Shown here piece after piece: positions 35,672 to 47,459 of a stretch of 64,000 nt of DNA (position 1 is its first letter; each line of letters opens with the position of its first letter). Source of the DNA: Triglochin maritima. Taxonomy: Eukaryota > Streptophyta > Magnoliopsida > Alismatales > Juncaginaceae. The stretch lies in NCBI GenBank assembly GCA_963682175.1, contig OY821771.1:27982201-28046200 (forward strand), given 5' to 3'. A program made the position numbers and the translations under genes. The notes beneath the pieces are model-generated. The model made no database searches, was not told the DNA's origin, and was given only the letters and a program-made list of their open reading frames with translations.

Positions 35672-36225
35672 TCCTTAATTTCACCCCATATTTGTGCTAC
35701 TCGGGTTGTTGCCTATATTTCCGGTTGTAGATAATAAAGAAGTGAAAGAAAGAAAATGACTTAAATACATGAAAATGGGTCGAATCCGACAAAACATGAT
35801 TGCCAATTGGAAGCCCTGGACAACCAATTGGCGGTCTAGTTGGGTCAATATCCGACCCGGCTTCTCGTGGTTATGTATTATGTTGTTTTATGTCCATATA
35901 TAGTATGTCATTAGTCCCACATCGGGGGATTGTCCCCGATTACTTTTTTCTATGACTATAAATAGAACTCTTCCTCCTCCCTTGTAATGAACTCCTTTCT
36001 TGGTGGTCATTGTCTCTACTTAGAGTGAAGCCTTGGAGAAAAACTCTAGTTATTTCCTAAGTTCTTGTTGTTTCTTTTAATTCTTGCATGCTTGGTTAAT
36101 TTTGTTTGTCTTAATCTTAGTAGAATTAATTAGCATGTTTTCTTTTCCTAGCTTAATTAGCTTAATTTTGTTTCGTTCCTTTTCTTAATGAGTAGTGAGT
36201 AGTTTCATCCCCCTTTGGTATGGCC
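35611..36225 (+). repeat. 3' LTR of element II, left part only
   Basis: Starts TGATTAGTAGCATATC. It has a palindrome pair (TTGCCAATTGGAAG at 35800 and CAACCAATTGGCGG at 35821, 21 bp apart), a TATA box CTATAAATAGAACTC near 35957, and ends abruptly in GAGTAGTTTCATCCCCC. After that the sequence is internal DNA of an element in the other orientation. Confidence 0.85.
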
Positions 36226-36975
36226 ATAACGGTCGCGACCGGATCACTCTCCTAATGCGCCCGAGATCCTTGGGGTCATTGTCTACTTTATTTTAAAATT
36301 AGGCTCTTGATTAGTGTGGTTTTTGGGGTGAAGGAAAGGGTGATGAAATCCCCCACCTTATCTTATATGGGATAGCCCCTCCTTAGTAGCGTTTTGGAGT
36401 CCTAATCTAGCAATCAACTCTCCATACAAACGCTCAACTCACACTTATTGCAATGTGATTCCTACTAACTAATGCATGGTCATACCAAATGCATGAATGA
36501 GTGTAGGAGATGCGTACCTCACGCCAACACTCAACAACTGAAAGAAAAACTAAAACAAAAGACAAACTACATGCCTAAGTCAAGTACATGATGCATGACC
36601 TAAACAAGCAAGAATGCCTAATCTTTTGCTTTGGATTTTAGGGACCAAGTTGCTTAAAAAGGATTGATTATTGATCTGGAAGCAAACTATAAGTCAAAAC
36701 ATGTCCAATTGAGCCCCATACCACTATGTTTAAACACAAAACAACCAGAAGAAAGTAGGGGGCAAGCAGAGCTCACCTGGCCGCCAGTTGGCGGTCCATA
36801 ACCGCTGATTGGCGGTCTGTTTGGCTTTTCTGGCCTCCAAATTTCTTGTGGTGCCTTACCTTGATCTTTCGAGCCTCCTGAAACAAAGACAAACTACAAA
36901 ACACAAATTAAATCCACTCGAATTGTCCAAACCAGAGTTTGGACTGGCACCTCCCCGGCAACGTAGCCAAAAACT
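36226..36975 (-). mobile_element. Athila-like element III, leader/gag-proximal internal piece
   Basis: Homologous to 21830-22580 of element I in the same (minus) orientation. It contains a tRNA-Asp primer site at 36952-36969 (two mismatches) and a palindrome pair (CCGCCAGTTGGCGG at 36781, CCGCTGATTGGCGG at 36802). The rest of this internal region was lost at the junction with element II. Confidence 0.8.
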
Positions 36976-38398
36976 TGTTTAATCGTTTTAGTACCGTAAG
37001 TGCACGGCATCGGGGAAGACGCGACAAGTGCAGTTCGAATCTACAAGGAGGTGTGTCGACTCTGGTTCTTCAAAAATCAAGTGGCAAACAAAAGGGCAGA
37101 AGAGATATGATTATGCTAACCTAAGCTACACTAAACTAGAAACTAACAAAGGAGAAGGATGAAAGCACAATACATCTAAAAGTAAGATAAACAACTAACA
37201 AAAGGAAGATGAAATTAAGTAAGGAAAACCGCTAAGGGGTGGAGTGTGTGCACACATGTAATAAGATGGTGAAGAATGCTTTCAATAGACACAAATGTAG
37301 GTAGTGTTTTCACATATAGGAAGTGTCTAAAGATTATGGCAAAACCTATCAATCTATTCACTAACCTAGTTGATTAACATTGATATATACAAGTTTGTTA
37401 TTTCAGAACCTAAACAAGCATGAGAGGTGTCTAATATTTGTGGCAAAAGTCATCAAGTAAAGTGTTCTACTATAAACAAGCAAGCATACATTCACATTTA
37501 TCCACACATTTCAAAATCAAGCATTCATTTCCATTCTTTAATGCATGTATGAACATCGTCGTGATGTGAGTGATTAGTAATGGTATAAAAAGGACGTCTC
37601 ACCCTACTTGTTTCATAAGTGTTAATGCAAATTCTCTCTCCCTACTCACTCCACTAATCACCACGAAATTCTCTTAATTAGTCAATGCTTTTGGAGATCA
37701 AATCTCGTGGAGATTTGGAGGGGTTATTAGCTTGATTCTAAGCTTGATTTAGAGATTGAATTGGCTAGCTCATTTCTCTCTAATCTTGTTTAGAGTTTGG
37801 TGAACACTTGGAGGCGAATCGGCAGGCGATTCATCGGGCAACGGAACTTCGGATCTTCGAAAAGATTTTAGAGAACCTTTAGGTATGATACTCTTTTGTT
37901 TGTTTATTTTAATATATGTAGGTTTACATGATATTAGAATAAACACAAAACAATTTACCTAAAATTGCTAAAAATATGAAATCGATCATGTATGCTTGTA
38001 TTAAAAAAATCAAAATATACATATACATAGGAACACGAAATCCTACAGGGTGCACCCGTAGCGCTTGTTTGAACTCGCTTATTTTTAATTATTGAATTAC
38101 TCCTCAGGTTCATGACGTTATGGTCTTTTGTAACCAACATATTTTTCTTTACACTTAGGTCCCTTCAGATTTTCACTTTGGTCCTTCCTGATTTTCAGTC
38201 CAGTCATTGAACATCACAAGCAAGTCCAGAAGGCTTCCAAATTTGCCCTTTCTTCTGGCATTTAGGTTCTTTACGCTTCTTTTCTCTTGTTTATTACCTA
38301 AACCCTGAAATGTATGAAATAAAGACTCAAGTAGCACAAATATTGGGTGAAATAAAGGATATATAGCATGAATGATTCATATGATATGCTACTAATCA
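36976..38398 (-). repeat. Athila-like LTR shared by two internal regions
   Basis: Has a primer site on its left (36952-36969) and a polypurine tract on its right (38399-38410), so it acted as 5' LTR of one internal region and 3' LTR of another. Minus-strand start TGATTAGTAGCATATCAT, end AAACGATTAAACA. It contains a fragment of another LTR (about 37555-38047). Confidence 0.82.
37555..38047 (+). repeat. Fragment of the 2-kb TGAAAGG...CCTACA LTR family
   Basis: Collinear with about 45245-45738, the 3' end of the solo LTR there. It includes TTGGAGGCGAATCGGC.GGCGATTC and ends GGAACACGAAATCCTACA. The 5' three quarters of the LTR are missing, so it is a truncated insertion or the remains of a deletion. 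Confidence 0.7.
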
Positions 38399-38882
38399 AA
38401 TACCCCCACACTTATCTTTTGCTAGTCTTGGGCAAAACAAAGAAATTAAAACATTGGAAACAAGAAATCCTAACTCACTTTCGTAGGAATCACGGTTGTA
38501 CTTAGCACGTGCAAGAAGCTATTAAACCCCTTGTCACCAAAGAGGAAGAGTGGTGTCTCTTAAGGGTTTTCAGCAGATATACCCACAAAATTCGAACATT
38601 GATGCATTATTCAACCTAGCAACAAGACTTTATGGACCTACTTTCGTCGATCATTGGACAAGGTAATACTTTCGGTAATGGTTGATTGAGCTGGATTGTT
38701 GGCATTCCAATTGCTCCTCAATGCTCTCTTGATATTGTTATTTCTCCTACCACCCTAAGCCCCTGCATAACAATCAAACAAAAAACAAAAACAAGAAAAA
38801 AGAAAGAAAAAAAGGAAGAAAAACCCACCAAATTGGTTAACGCAACAACTGAAACTCACTCCCGGCAGTGACACCAAACAGT
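38399..38882 (-). mobile_element. Remnant internal region of element III
   Basis: Only 484 bp remain between two LTRs: polypurine tract and 3' internal DNA (homologous to 18332-18560), a purine-rich run at 38780-38825, and a diverged primer site (TGGTGTCACTGCCGGGA, minus, about 38859-38875). All coding capacity is gone. Confidence 0.78.
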
Positions 38883-40515
38883 TGATTGGAAAATTAAAAT
38901 TCAAAATCGCAAGTGCACGGTGTCATTGGAGCGCTGGCAAGTACGAGTCTTGTCCATGAGGAGTGAGTGCGGGTCATCTTTGACCATTCTCGAGTGGCAT
39001 AAGAAAATGGAAGTTGAGTGTATTTGAATTAACTAACTAATGTGATACGAGGTGCTGAAATTAACCTAATATGACTAGTCCTGTAGGAGGTGGAGAATGC
39101 ACGCAAAAGTGTAGATGTGTGATTCATGTGTGTGTACAATTAAGTGTTCATAACATGTATAACATGGAGATCTATGATAACCACAATCCTATGTTTATCT
39201 CTACACGGATTAAGATTTATCACCATCATTAAAACATAGAAAACACTACTTCGGATACGGACAAAGACAACCACATGATTACATGTCAATCGTATCTCTT
39301 TAATGACATGAAGAACATAGAAACCTACAATGACCACAACCTCAATTATGTCACCACATGAATTAAGATTTAACATCATCATCAAAACATACAAGAAATT
39401 AATCAAGATGAGGCCAACAAGAGCACATGCTCCCACATGTTATCATTATCTCTTTATGAGCTTCAATCTGATCCTCACCTCATCATTCCATAAAGTGGGT
39501 CAGCATGTGATAAGCATCAATTAAGATCATTAACACATCAAATGTAAGAATGAGAAACTTCACAAAATGTCTATGGAAATCATGTGAAGCTCCAAGATTA
39601 AGATTAAAACACACACAAATCTATTAACATTCACACTTCACATCATGCTCCACCCCCAATGGAGATGGATTACTCACTAATCATCATGTAAACAAAGAAA
39701 ATAGCAAAATAAAAACAACACATGAACAACTAAAGAAAACTAGATTGAACCAAAGCAATGGAATAAAATTTTCATCAAATGAAAGACAATAACATAAAGA
39801 ACAAGAAACTAAAGCTTGATTGAGAAGGAATGATTACAAAAGATGTCTCTCGTCTCCTACACTACACTACTAAGCAAGAAATAAAACCTACTCTACTAAA
39901 CAAAAAAAGCTAACCTAATAAGGAGAGGAATGAAGAAGAACAAGGGAAGGATTGCATGTGTATTTATAGAGGATTAGAGGGTATGAATGAGTCTGGGCGC
40001 GATCGGACGGCTGTAAATCAGATATTGATGTTGCTTATTGCTCTAACTCGACCCACCAGAGATATTTAGGGTGGAACCGACCAACTGGATCTACCAGTGG
40101 CGGGTCATTTGGGTCGGATCGACCTCTAATTTCACCAATAGCTTAAATGTACCATTTTAGCACGTGGGGTGCACCCGGAATCGTTGATTCAAACCTGTTT
40201 GGTTTTAATTGCTGAATTACTCCTCAGGTTCATGACATTATAGTCTTTTGTACCCAACATATTTTTCTTTACACTTGGGACCCTTCGGGTTTTCACTTGG
40301 GTTCCTCCTGATTTCAGTTCAGCCATGAACATTACAAGCAGGTCTAGAAGTCTTCCAAATCAGTTATTTCTTCTTGCATTTAGGTCATTTTCACTTCTTT
40401 TCTCTTCTTTATTACCTAAACCCTGAAATGTATGAAACAAATACCAAAGTAGCATAAATATGGGGTAAAATAAAGGATATGTAGTATAAACAAGTCATAT
40501 GATTTGCTACTAGTG
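38883..40515 (-). repeat. Athila-like LTR, right end of element III
   Basis: Homologous to 36976-38398 in its promoter-distal parts (GGTTCATGACATTATAGTC, TTATTACCTAAACCCTG). It ends near CTACTAGTGA where CTACTAATCA is expected. Minus TATA box (TATAAATACACATG) near 39957. Confidence 0.75.
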
Positions 40516-40664
40516 AACCATTTTGATTTGAAGGTCTTTGCACAAATGTTATTGTAAATCTCAAATGGGTAACCTATGGTGAACCGTTTAGAGAATTGTC
40601 TTAACACTCAACTTCTTACTATACAAGTGGTCAATTGATGATCCCTTCATCGGACAACTATTAG
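40516..40664 (+). repeat. Copia-like LTR fragment, left of a solo LTR
   Basis: Interrupted at 40664 by the solo LTR and continued at 42873. Contains GGTGAACCG and GTGGTCAATTG motifs. No start (TGTTGG) remains; it was probably truncated by element III. Confidence 0.5.
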
Positions 40665-41214
40665 TGTAATAACCCTAACCTTGATTAAGGTTTAATTGTG
40701 TTTAGGTTGGCTTGATGATGGGTTTGCATGGGAATGGAGGAAAGGGGAGGTGACGTGATGGGGAGGCATGGGTGAACAGTGGGCTGTGGAGTAGAGTGGC
40801 GGGTGCTGTTGCTGTTACTGTTGCCGTTGGTGTGGGTTTTGGAGGAAGGATGAAGCACACCTCTCTCTCTCACGTTCTCTCATTTTCCTTTCTTCTTCTT
40901 CCTCTCTTCATTCTTCTCCCCACCCATTTCTTCCCCTCCTGTTGTGCTCGAGCTCTGGTGGAGAAGGAAAACGTGCTGGGCGTGGTGTGGTGCGAGGAGG
41001 ATGCGCGTGAGGTCGCGGTGTCGAGGTGTCGTCGTGTGAGCTCCGATGAAGTTCGTTGTTCGTCGCAAAGGTATGCCAAGTTCTTGCATTAGAGGCCTAT
41101 AGTGATCACCCACGTTGGGGTGATGTTTTGTGTTGGTCGGACGGGGAGGTCGGAGACCTCTTCGGCGTTGTTTCCATGAGAAACCTCGGCTGGCGCGAGG
41201 TGGAAGACGACCAA

Positions 41215-41700
41215 TGGTCGACCGGTCCCTTCGGGCGGTCGACGGAATGTAGTGTTTTTACCCGACTTTAACCTTCACCGGTCGAACGATGTCTTTCGGC
41301 GGTCGACCGGTAGTGCGTATTTGCTGGTGAGTTGGGGCTCTCTGTCTGTTTTCGGTCGACCAGTTCCTTGGGTCGTTCGACCGGAACTTAAGTGTACTGA
41401 TTTTCTATGCATGCTTGTTCGACCGATTGTATGTTGCGTTCGACCGTTATATGACGTAGAATAATAGGTTGACCCTGTAAGGTTTCGGTCGACCGAGACC
41501 CCTGAGTCAGTCGATCGATAGATTGATTTTGATTTTGACCAGACTCCGGATTTTGACCTCGTTCGGTCGACCGGTTTTAGATCCTTGTTCGACCGTTGGG
41601 GATTGTGTTTTGAGCGCAGCGGTAGACCATGTTAGGCGTACGGTCGACCGATTCCTTTCTGGAACCGGTCGACCGAATCACCTCTTCCGGTCGACCGTTT
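41215..41700. repeat. Array of paired CGGTCGACCG palindromes
   Basis: At least a dozen copies or one-base variants. Pairs measured at 41486/41508 and 41564/41586 are exactly 22 bp apart, others 21-25. Aligned with the array at 6290-6780, but with independent substitutions. Confidence 0.85.
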
Positions 41701-42199
41701 GGGCCCAGGACAAAATTCCTGGTTCCACTTAGGATGCCAACTCTGTCCACGGAAACCCGTGTCCTCGCCTTGTGCGTGAGCCGGGAGGTGACGGTGGGCG
41801 CGTTATGCGTGCCTGCCCAGGGACCGCCGTGTGGAAGAGTGTGGGTGTCCGGAACGCGTCACCTCTATGTATGGGTCGTGACTATATCTGGTGGATCGTT
41901 TGACTCGCGTTAGAGTAGCAGCCTGAGGGATTACGGATCCCATTCCTTCAGCAACACGCAACTGCCGACGGGTGCAGTGACTACCGACCGATGGCTACGG
42001 AGGCCCAGAGACGACCGACCAGGATTGGCGACGGAGGTCCAGAGAGGTACCGGCCTATTGACGGCGACGGAGGTCGCGGCCCTGCTCGTTTGGAGCCGGA
42101 GTTGGTGTTGCACGTGGAGCTCTTTGACCCTGCGGACTTCGGTTCGGATCTGTCGATTGTCTGGCCTTGTGTGGCGGATATGTTCGACTGGCCTTGATG

Positions 42200-42445
42200 G
42201 CAGTTATTGCACGTGTCGTGCGGCCTGTGTGGCGGCGGTAGAGCCCCTGTGCGGTCTGTGTGGCGGCGGTGATGTTTGACCGTGTGGCATGTGTGGTACC
42301 GGTGGTTGTTTGACCGTGTGGCCTGTGTGGTACCGGTGGTTGTTGGACCGTGCGGCCTGTGTATCGACGGCGATGTCAGACCGTGGGGCCTGTGTGGCAG
42401 CGGTGGCGATTGTAGACCGCGGGGCCTGTGTGGCAGCGGGAACGA
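42200..42445 (+). repeat. GC-rich minisatellite inside the solo LTR
   Basis: Six or seven units of about 33-39 bp with the core GACCGTGTGGCCTGTGTGG followed by TACCGGTGGT or CAGCGG. Not present in this form in the related LTR at 5796. Confidence 0.75.
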
Positions 42446-42872
42446 TCGCGGGACGGATGTCCGGTTTGGCCCTTGGTGGCAATGTTATTTTACTGCTTTG
42501 TATTCCATGCCATGCTATACTAGTATGTTAGGGCATATAGGTGATCTTGTCATACGGGGTTTCCTTATGGAAACTCAGGCATTGTTGTTGCATCTTTTTC
42601 AGGACCGCGTTAGGTTCCGGCGGGTGGTGACCGAGGGAGATTGCACTTTGGGACTGGATCATGTCGTCTACCTACTTTAGGTTGTCGTGATTACATGTAC
42701 CTTGTGTTTTGTGTTATGATGTAATCACTCTTTTGACAAACTCGTATTGTATTATGGTGCACCAGACTTATTTATGTATTTCTTTCAGTAATGTCCCCAC
42801 TCTTGATGATTTTGTCCACGTGTTTCTCTTGATTTAAAAAGTTTAAATTTTCCGCTGTTCGGGGATGTTACA

Positions 42873-43400
42873 ATTAGGCTTAGTTTTGACTTCAGTCAAA
42901 GAACATATCGGACGTCTGCCACCCAAATGGTAAACCATTTTCGGCAGACACACTATTGTGAGCCTTGTCATTGTTGACATTCAACCACTCCCACCTACTC
43001 TAAAATGACTAGTTAAGCTTGAGATCTTAAAAATAGGGTATCATACGATTGTTTTACATATCTCTAGCCTTGTTTATTCTCAAACTTCTTAAAGCCAAAC
43101 TTCTCATACGCTCAAGCTCTCAATACTTACATTGTACACTAACAAATGTGTTATTATCTCCATATCGTATTTAAGTGTTGAAGTCTTGTGATTAATTGCC
43201 ATTTTCTATATCCTGAATCAAGAAGGTTGTAATGAACTTCGGATGGATATGTGCTGAACCTCTATAAATCTCCAGTCTCCTACTTGTAATTTGCAATTTC
43301 TATTTAAGTCTTTAAATTCCACATCGTAGAGTATTAAAGGGCATTTAGTTGCATAAAATCTATTCACCCCTTTAGATAGATCATGATCCAACCCAATTTT
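42873..43400 (+). repeat. Copia-like LTR 3' part
   Basis: Continues the LTR cut at 40664. It shows the typical large-Copia LTR end: CCTCTATAAATCTCC, AATTTCTATTTAAGTC, then TAAAATCTATTCACCCC and AGATAGATCATGATCC. No coding content. Confidence 0.55.
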
Positions 43401-43616
43401 TATAATGTTGATTTAACAAATGGAGATTGACGTAATAAAACATGGTGTTGATCTAGAACAACGCATATAAGGAGCACAAATAAATAAAGAAGATTGAGAC
43501 ACGGATGCTCCCATTTGGACGCAATTACCATGCTTACATGTTTTTAATAGTTTCTGGATTTTGCAGTTCGACTCTTCTGTTTGTGTCCAATTACAGTTCA
43601 CCTTTTTCCAACTAGT

Positions 43617-46600
43617 TGTTATATTTTAGGTCTTAATCATGTTTGTTTTGATGATTTAATTAACTTAATCTTAATCACAATCAAATTGTGTCAAACACAT
43701 TCCATGTATTGCACATATACTTGTATTGTTCACAATACTTGAAAGGAATGTGTTCTAAAAGTTTTACTTTTATATGTCAATTGTTATGAATTGAATGTGC
43801 AAGCATTTTGTTGTTTGATTATTGTATTCGTCTTTTGGAAGTGTTAAGGAAGATGCTATTGGTCATTAATCATAGAGCTCTAAAAGATAATAGTTTACAC
43901 AAATCAAACGTTATTCACAATAATGGTAATTAACATGGAATATTAATTACCGAGATAAGATTGTCACGTTGGTCATCGATTATTGTAGCCCTACAAATAT
44001 TTGACGACACGAGTATATAAAAGAGGAAAATTTCATTTTTATATATTGAATAGACCTAGCAAGTGAAACATTATGGAATTGTGCTATGTGTCATTAATAT
44101 TTTCACTGTGTCTTGAATCCTCAGATATGAGACTTATATCTTTTCAAATAAGGAGTGTTTAATTTGATTATTGTCAAAAGCTATCAATGAGTATAATGAT
44201 AAAGACAATAATTGGTTGAACATGACTTATGCTGAAAAAGATAGCTAGTCAAAAGATTAGCATTGCTCCTCTTAATTGAGTGATGATATTAGTGGACCCC
44301 TTGATAAAGCAAAATTATAATGTGCACAATGTAACTTGAGTTAAGTTACATAGTTATAACTAGCTTAAAAAGATCAAGAAATGAATAGAATACAAAGGTG
44401 ACACGTTTCTACTTTGTATATATTCTTAATATCATGTGACAAGGGATAGACACAAGTGGTGCACTTACATCACTAAATGGATCGTGTTTAGTTTGAGTGG
44501 AACAAGACATCTATGTTAATTGAGTAACTATAATATGTAGCTAGAAATCGCTTATAGTTTGAAATATTAAGTGTTTAATATCACTGTCAATTTAGCTTAG
44601 ATCCTCCTATATCTCACACCACAAAACTAGGAAACAAGAAGTTTGATTTTGAGTTCATATGATGTGTCGAGTTTCATGAGAAAATGGGCACATGTGGTGA
44701 ATCAATAAAATCAATATGTTATGAAAATTGACATAATTAGAATCATGAATAAATTCATATAAGATGTATATATTATGGGGTGTAATTGATTCAACATTAC
44801 ATATGATAATATGTTACATAAGATATGAATTTGTTTAAACCCCAAAAGATCAAATTTTGTTGGAGATTTATCCAAAATTTGACAAAGGCAAATAAACAAT
44901 GCAAATTGGTCGACCAGTGAACAATAATTTTTGTGTTTGTTTTGAAACCGGTCGACCGGTTCGGCATTCACTTCGACCAAAAAATAACAGGGATTTTTTT
45001 GTTGCACAACGGTCGACCGATTTGGAATTCCGTTCAACCGAAAAGCATTTGGAACTTTTCTAGTAACCAAACAGTAGACCGGTTGGCCATTTTGTTCTAC
45101 CGTTTGGTACGGTTTTGCCTGAATTATTAAGAGAATAATTAGAGCATGGGCTGGATTAATTCCGGACTTGGTCAAACGGTTTTGAGGATGATTATGTGGC
45201 AAATTATGATTGGTTTTAGGGAGAGAAAAGCAACAGATAATGGCTAGAGAATAGTTCATGATATGGGTGATTTGTGAGGCTGTAATTAGGTCCTCTCACC
45301 TACTTGTTTCAATGTATGATTGCAAAATTCTCTCTCCACCTTACCTCCCCATTAATCCAGCCGAAAATTCTCTTAATTATTTCAGTTTTTGGAGATTTAA
45401 TTCTCAGAATCTTTAGAGGGGTTATTAGCTAGATTCTATGCTTAATTAGAGATTGATTAGCTAGCTCATTTATCTATAATCTTGTTTAGTGTGAACACTT
45501 GGAGGCGAATCAACGGGCGATTCGACAAGCAACGGAACTCTGGATCTTCAAAAGGGTTTTAGAGAACCTTTGCGTATGAGTCTCTATTGTTTGTTAATTT
45601 TAATATATGTAGGATTGCATGATATTTGAATAAACACAAAACAATGTACATAAAATTGCTGAAAATATGAAATCGATAATGTATGTTTGTATTAATTTTT
45701 TTAAAATATACACATATATAGGGACACGAAATCTTACACGACTATCTTAGTAGGTGATCAAGACTCATGGAGAAAGGAATTTGAGTCAAGACATATGTAA
45801 TCAAGTTTTGAAGACATGTAATTTTATCTTCATTTGAGTCTTTAAGAACCTTTGTAAACTTGAGCAAGTCAAGACATATGTAATCAAGCTTTTGAGGACA
45901 TGTAATTCTATCTTTCTTTAACTTTTTAAGAACCTTTGCAAACTTGACCATACTTGTTGTGTTATTCATTTACATTCACTTTAGGTTTCATTTAGAAGTC
46001 ACACACAAAATCTCAAATTATTTAAACATCAATAGATCACCTAAACCTTTGTAGGAAAACCACCCTAACTCAACTTCAACCAGTTTGTGCACAATGGTCG
46101 ACCAAACTTAATTAGCTTTTGTCCGACCATTTGTAAACAACAATTTCTTGGTTGAGCAGTAGACCGTTCTTCCAATTTTGTCTGACCATTTTGTGGTTTT
46201 TGAATTTTCTTTTGAGCCATTTTCCTCTTGTTATTCCCCAATGGCTATTTTGATGATTGCACATTTAGCCAATTTCGAATTCAGGCTATAGGTTGACTGG
46301 GCCTCCTTCAACGGTCGATCGAATATGTCACAAAATTGGACAGTAACTTTTCTTGATTTCGTTCGACTATTTTTGACCTAACGGTCGACCGTTCCCTCAG
46401 TGTCCACTATATAAATTCCCAGATCATTGTGGTTGTTTGACCGATATGCATATTCATCCGACCGTTTACTTGACAACCTAAGTGAACGGTCAAATCGATA
46501 ATCCTAACATTGTTTAGCACCCGAATGACAAATCACTTATGCTCCTCTTTGTCGGTTGTTTCATTATCTCTTTTGTGTTTTACCCCCAACAGCTATATGG

Positions 46601-47272
46601 ATTTTAGAGCTTATAAATAGGTGTTCAAACCATAGTTTAAAACATCTCTTAAACTCTTTATTGATGCATTGCTTAGAGAGAAAATCGTCTCCACCTTCAG
46701 GACCCAAATCCTACACTCAAGCATAATCTTCCCACTTGTGTTCATAAAGTCTATCTTAGTCAAGTGTGCACAAGTACATGTTAAAGTGTTTGGTGACACC
46801 ACTTCCATTGGTGGAAGAGTTGTATCGTTTCAGGAGTAAGCGTCCCTCTCAGATTGTGAGAGGAGGAATCAAGTTTGGCAAGATTGTTCATGAGTTTGGA
46901 TTGTACAGGCTTGATTTTGGCTAAGAACAGAGATCGGATTAGAGAAGTTGTAAGTGGGGCATGTGGTGATCGATCGGGACTTGCAAGAGAGGATTAAGAC
47001 CCGGTTGGGGTGTCAAACCTCTACAAAATATTCAGTCTTTTTGTAGTTTGTTTGTTGTCTCCACTTTTGTTTGTTTACCGCTGCATACTTCATCTTGGTC
47101 AGGATTTCTGGGATAGAAATTATTTGTAAACTTTAGTTGAGATTACTCTTAAAGTATAAGTTAACCAACTAAATTAACCAAACTTGTCATTTCTGAAGAA
47201 CGTAAATTGTCGTTATAGCAAATAATATGTATAGACGAGCTACCAAGTTTTATACAACCATAAATCCAACAC
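43617..47272 (+). mobile_element. Copia-like solo LTR with a second solo LTR nested inside
   Basis: Starts TGTTATATTTTAGGTC and ends ATCCAACA; flanking CTAGT (43612-43616) and CTAAT (47273-47277) agree at 4 of 5 bases. Without the nested 43740-45738 insertion it is about 1.65 kb, close to its relatives at 47460 and 48983. Palindrome motifs occupy about 46085-46500, with one pair at 46157/46179 (22 bp). Confidence 0.75.
43740..45738 (+). mobile_element. Nested 2.0-kb LTR, TGAAAGG...CTTACA family
   Basis: Collinear, in the opposite orientation, with the well-bounded solo LTR at 53377-55401. It separates CACAATACT from CGACTATC of the outer LTR; the TSD is not clean (ATACT against CGACT). Palindromes occur at 44908-45100, in pairs 21 bp apart. 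No ORF supported. Confidence 0.82.
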
Positions 47273-47454
47273 TAATTTCTTTTATCTCATAGTTAAAGAA
47301 TTTTAAGACATTCTTGAGAGAAGCAAACATAGATTGAGGTTCCTCTCATCAAGTCATTCAATTTGAGTATCACGTTCATTATGTTTCAAGCACTTTTTAA
47401 GATGACACCTTTTCTTTAATATATAATATGGGGTTGGTGAAAAAATTGTTTATA
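47273..47454. other. Short unassigned gap between LTRs
   Basis: AT-rich, no feature seen. It probably belongs to whatever locus received the three neighbouring LTRs. Confidence 0.3.
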
Positions 47455-47459
47455 CCATT

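Larger units (their letters stand above)
29963..36225 (+). mobile_element. Athila-like gag-only element II, plus orientation, 3' LTR truncated
   Basis: 5' LTR 29963-31343, tRNA-Asp primer site 31350-31367, internal region to 35610, then a 3' LTR starting 35611 that breaks off at about 36225. The internal region carries decayed versions of the gag knuckle region and of the accessory ORF of element I, but no pol domains. The two LTRs agree well only over roughly their first 130 bases and then diverge strongly in U3, so they do not look like a simple pair from one insertion. Confidence 0.82.
40665..42872 (+). mobile_element. Solo LTR, 2.2-kb LTR family, TSD ATTAG
   Basis: Starts TGTAATAACCC, ends GGGGATGTTACA, with exact TSD ATTAG on both sides (40660-40664, 42873-42877). 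Homologous to the solo LTR at 5796-7954. Holds a dense paired-palindrome array (41215-41700) and a GC-rich minisatellite (about 42200-42445). Confidence 0.92.

Noticed and set aside
40772..41092. 106-codon plus-strand open frame with a hydrophobic segment
   Set aside because: Inside the solo LTR 40665-42872, in the pyrimidine-rich leader. The apparent hydrophobic run is the CTTCTTCTT tract translated.
44711..45259. 182-codon minus-strand open frame
   Set aside because: Inside the nested LTR 43740-45738; not kept in the related LTR at 53377-55401.
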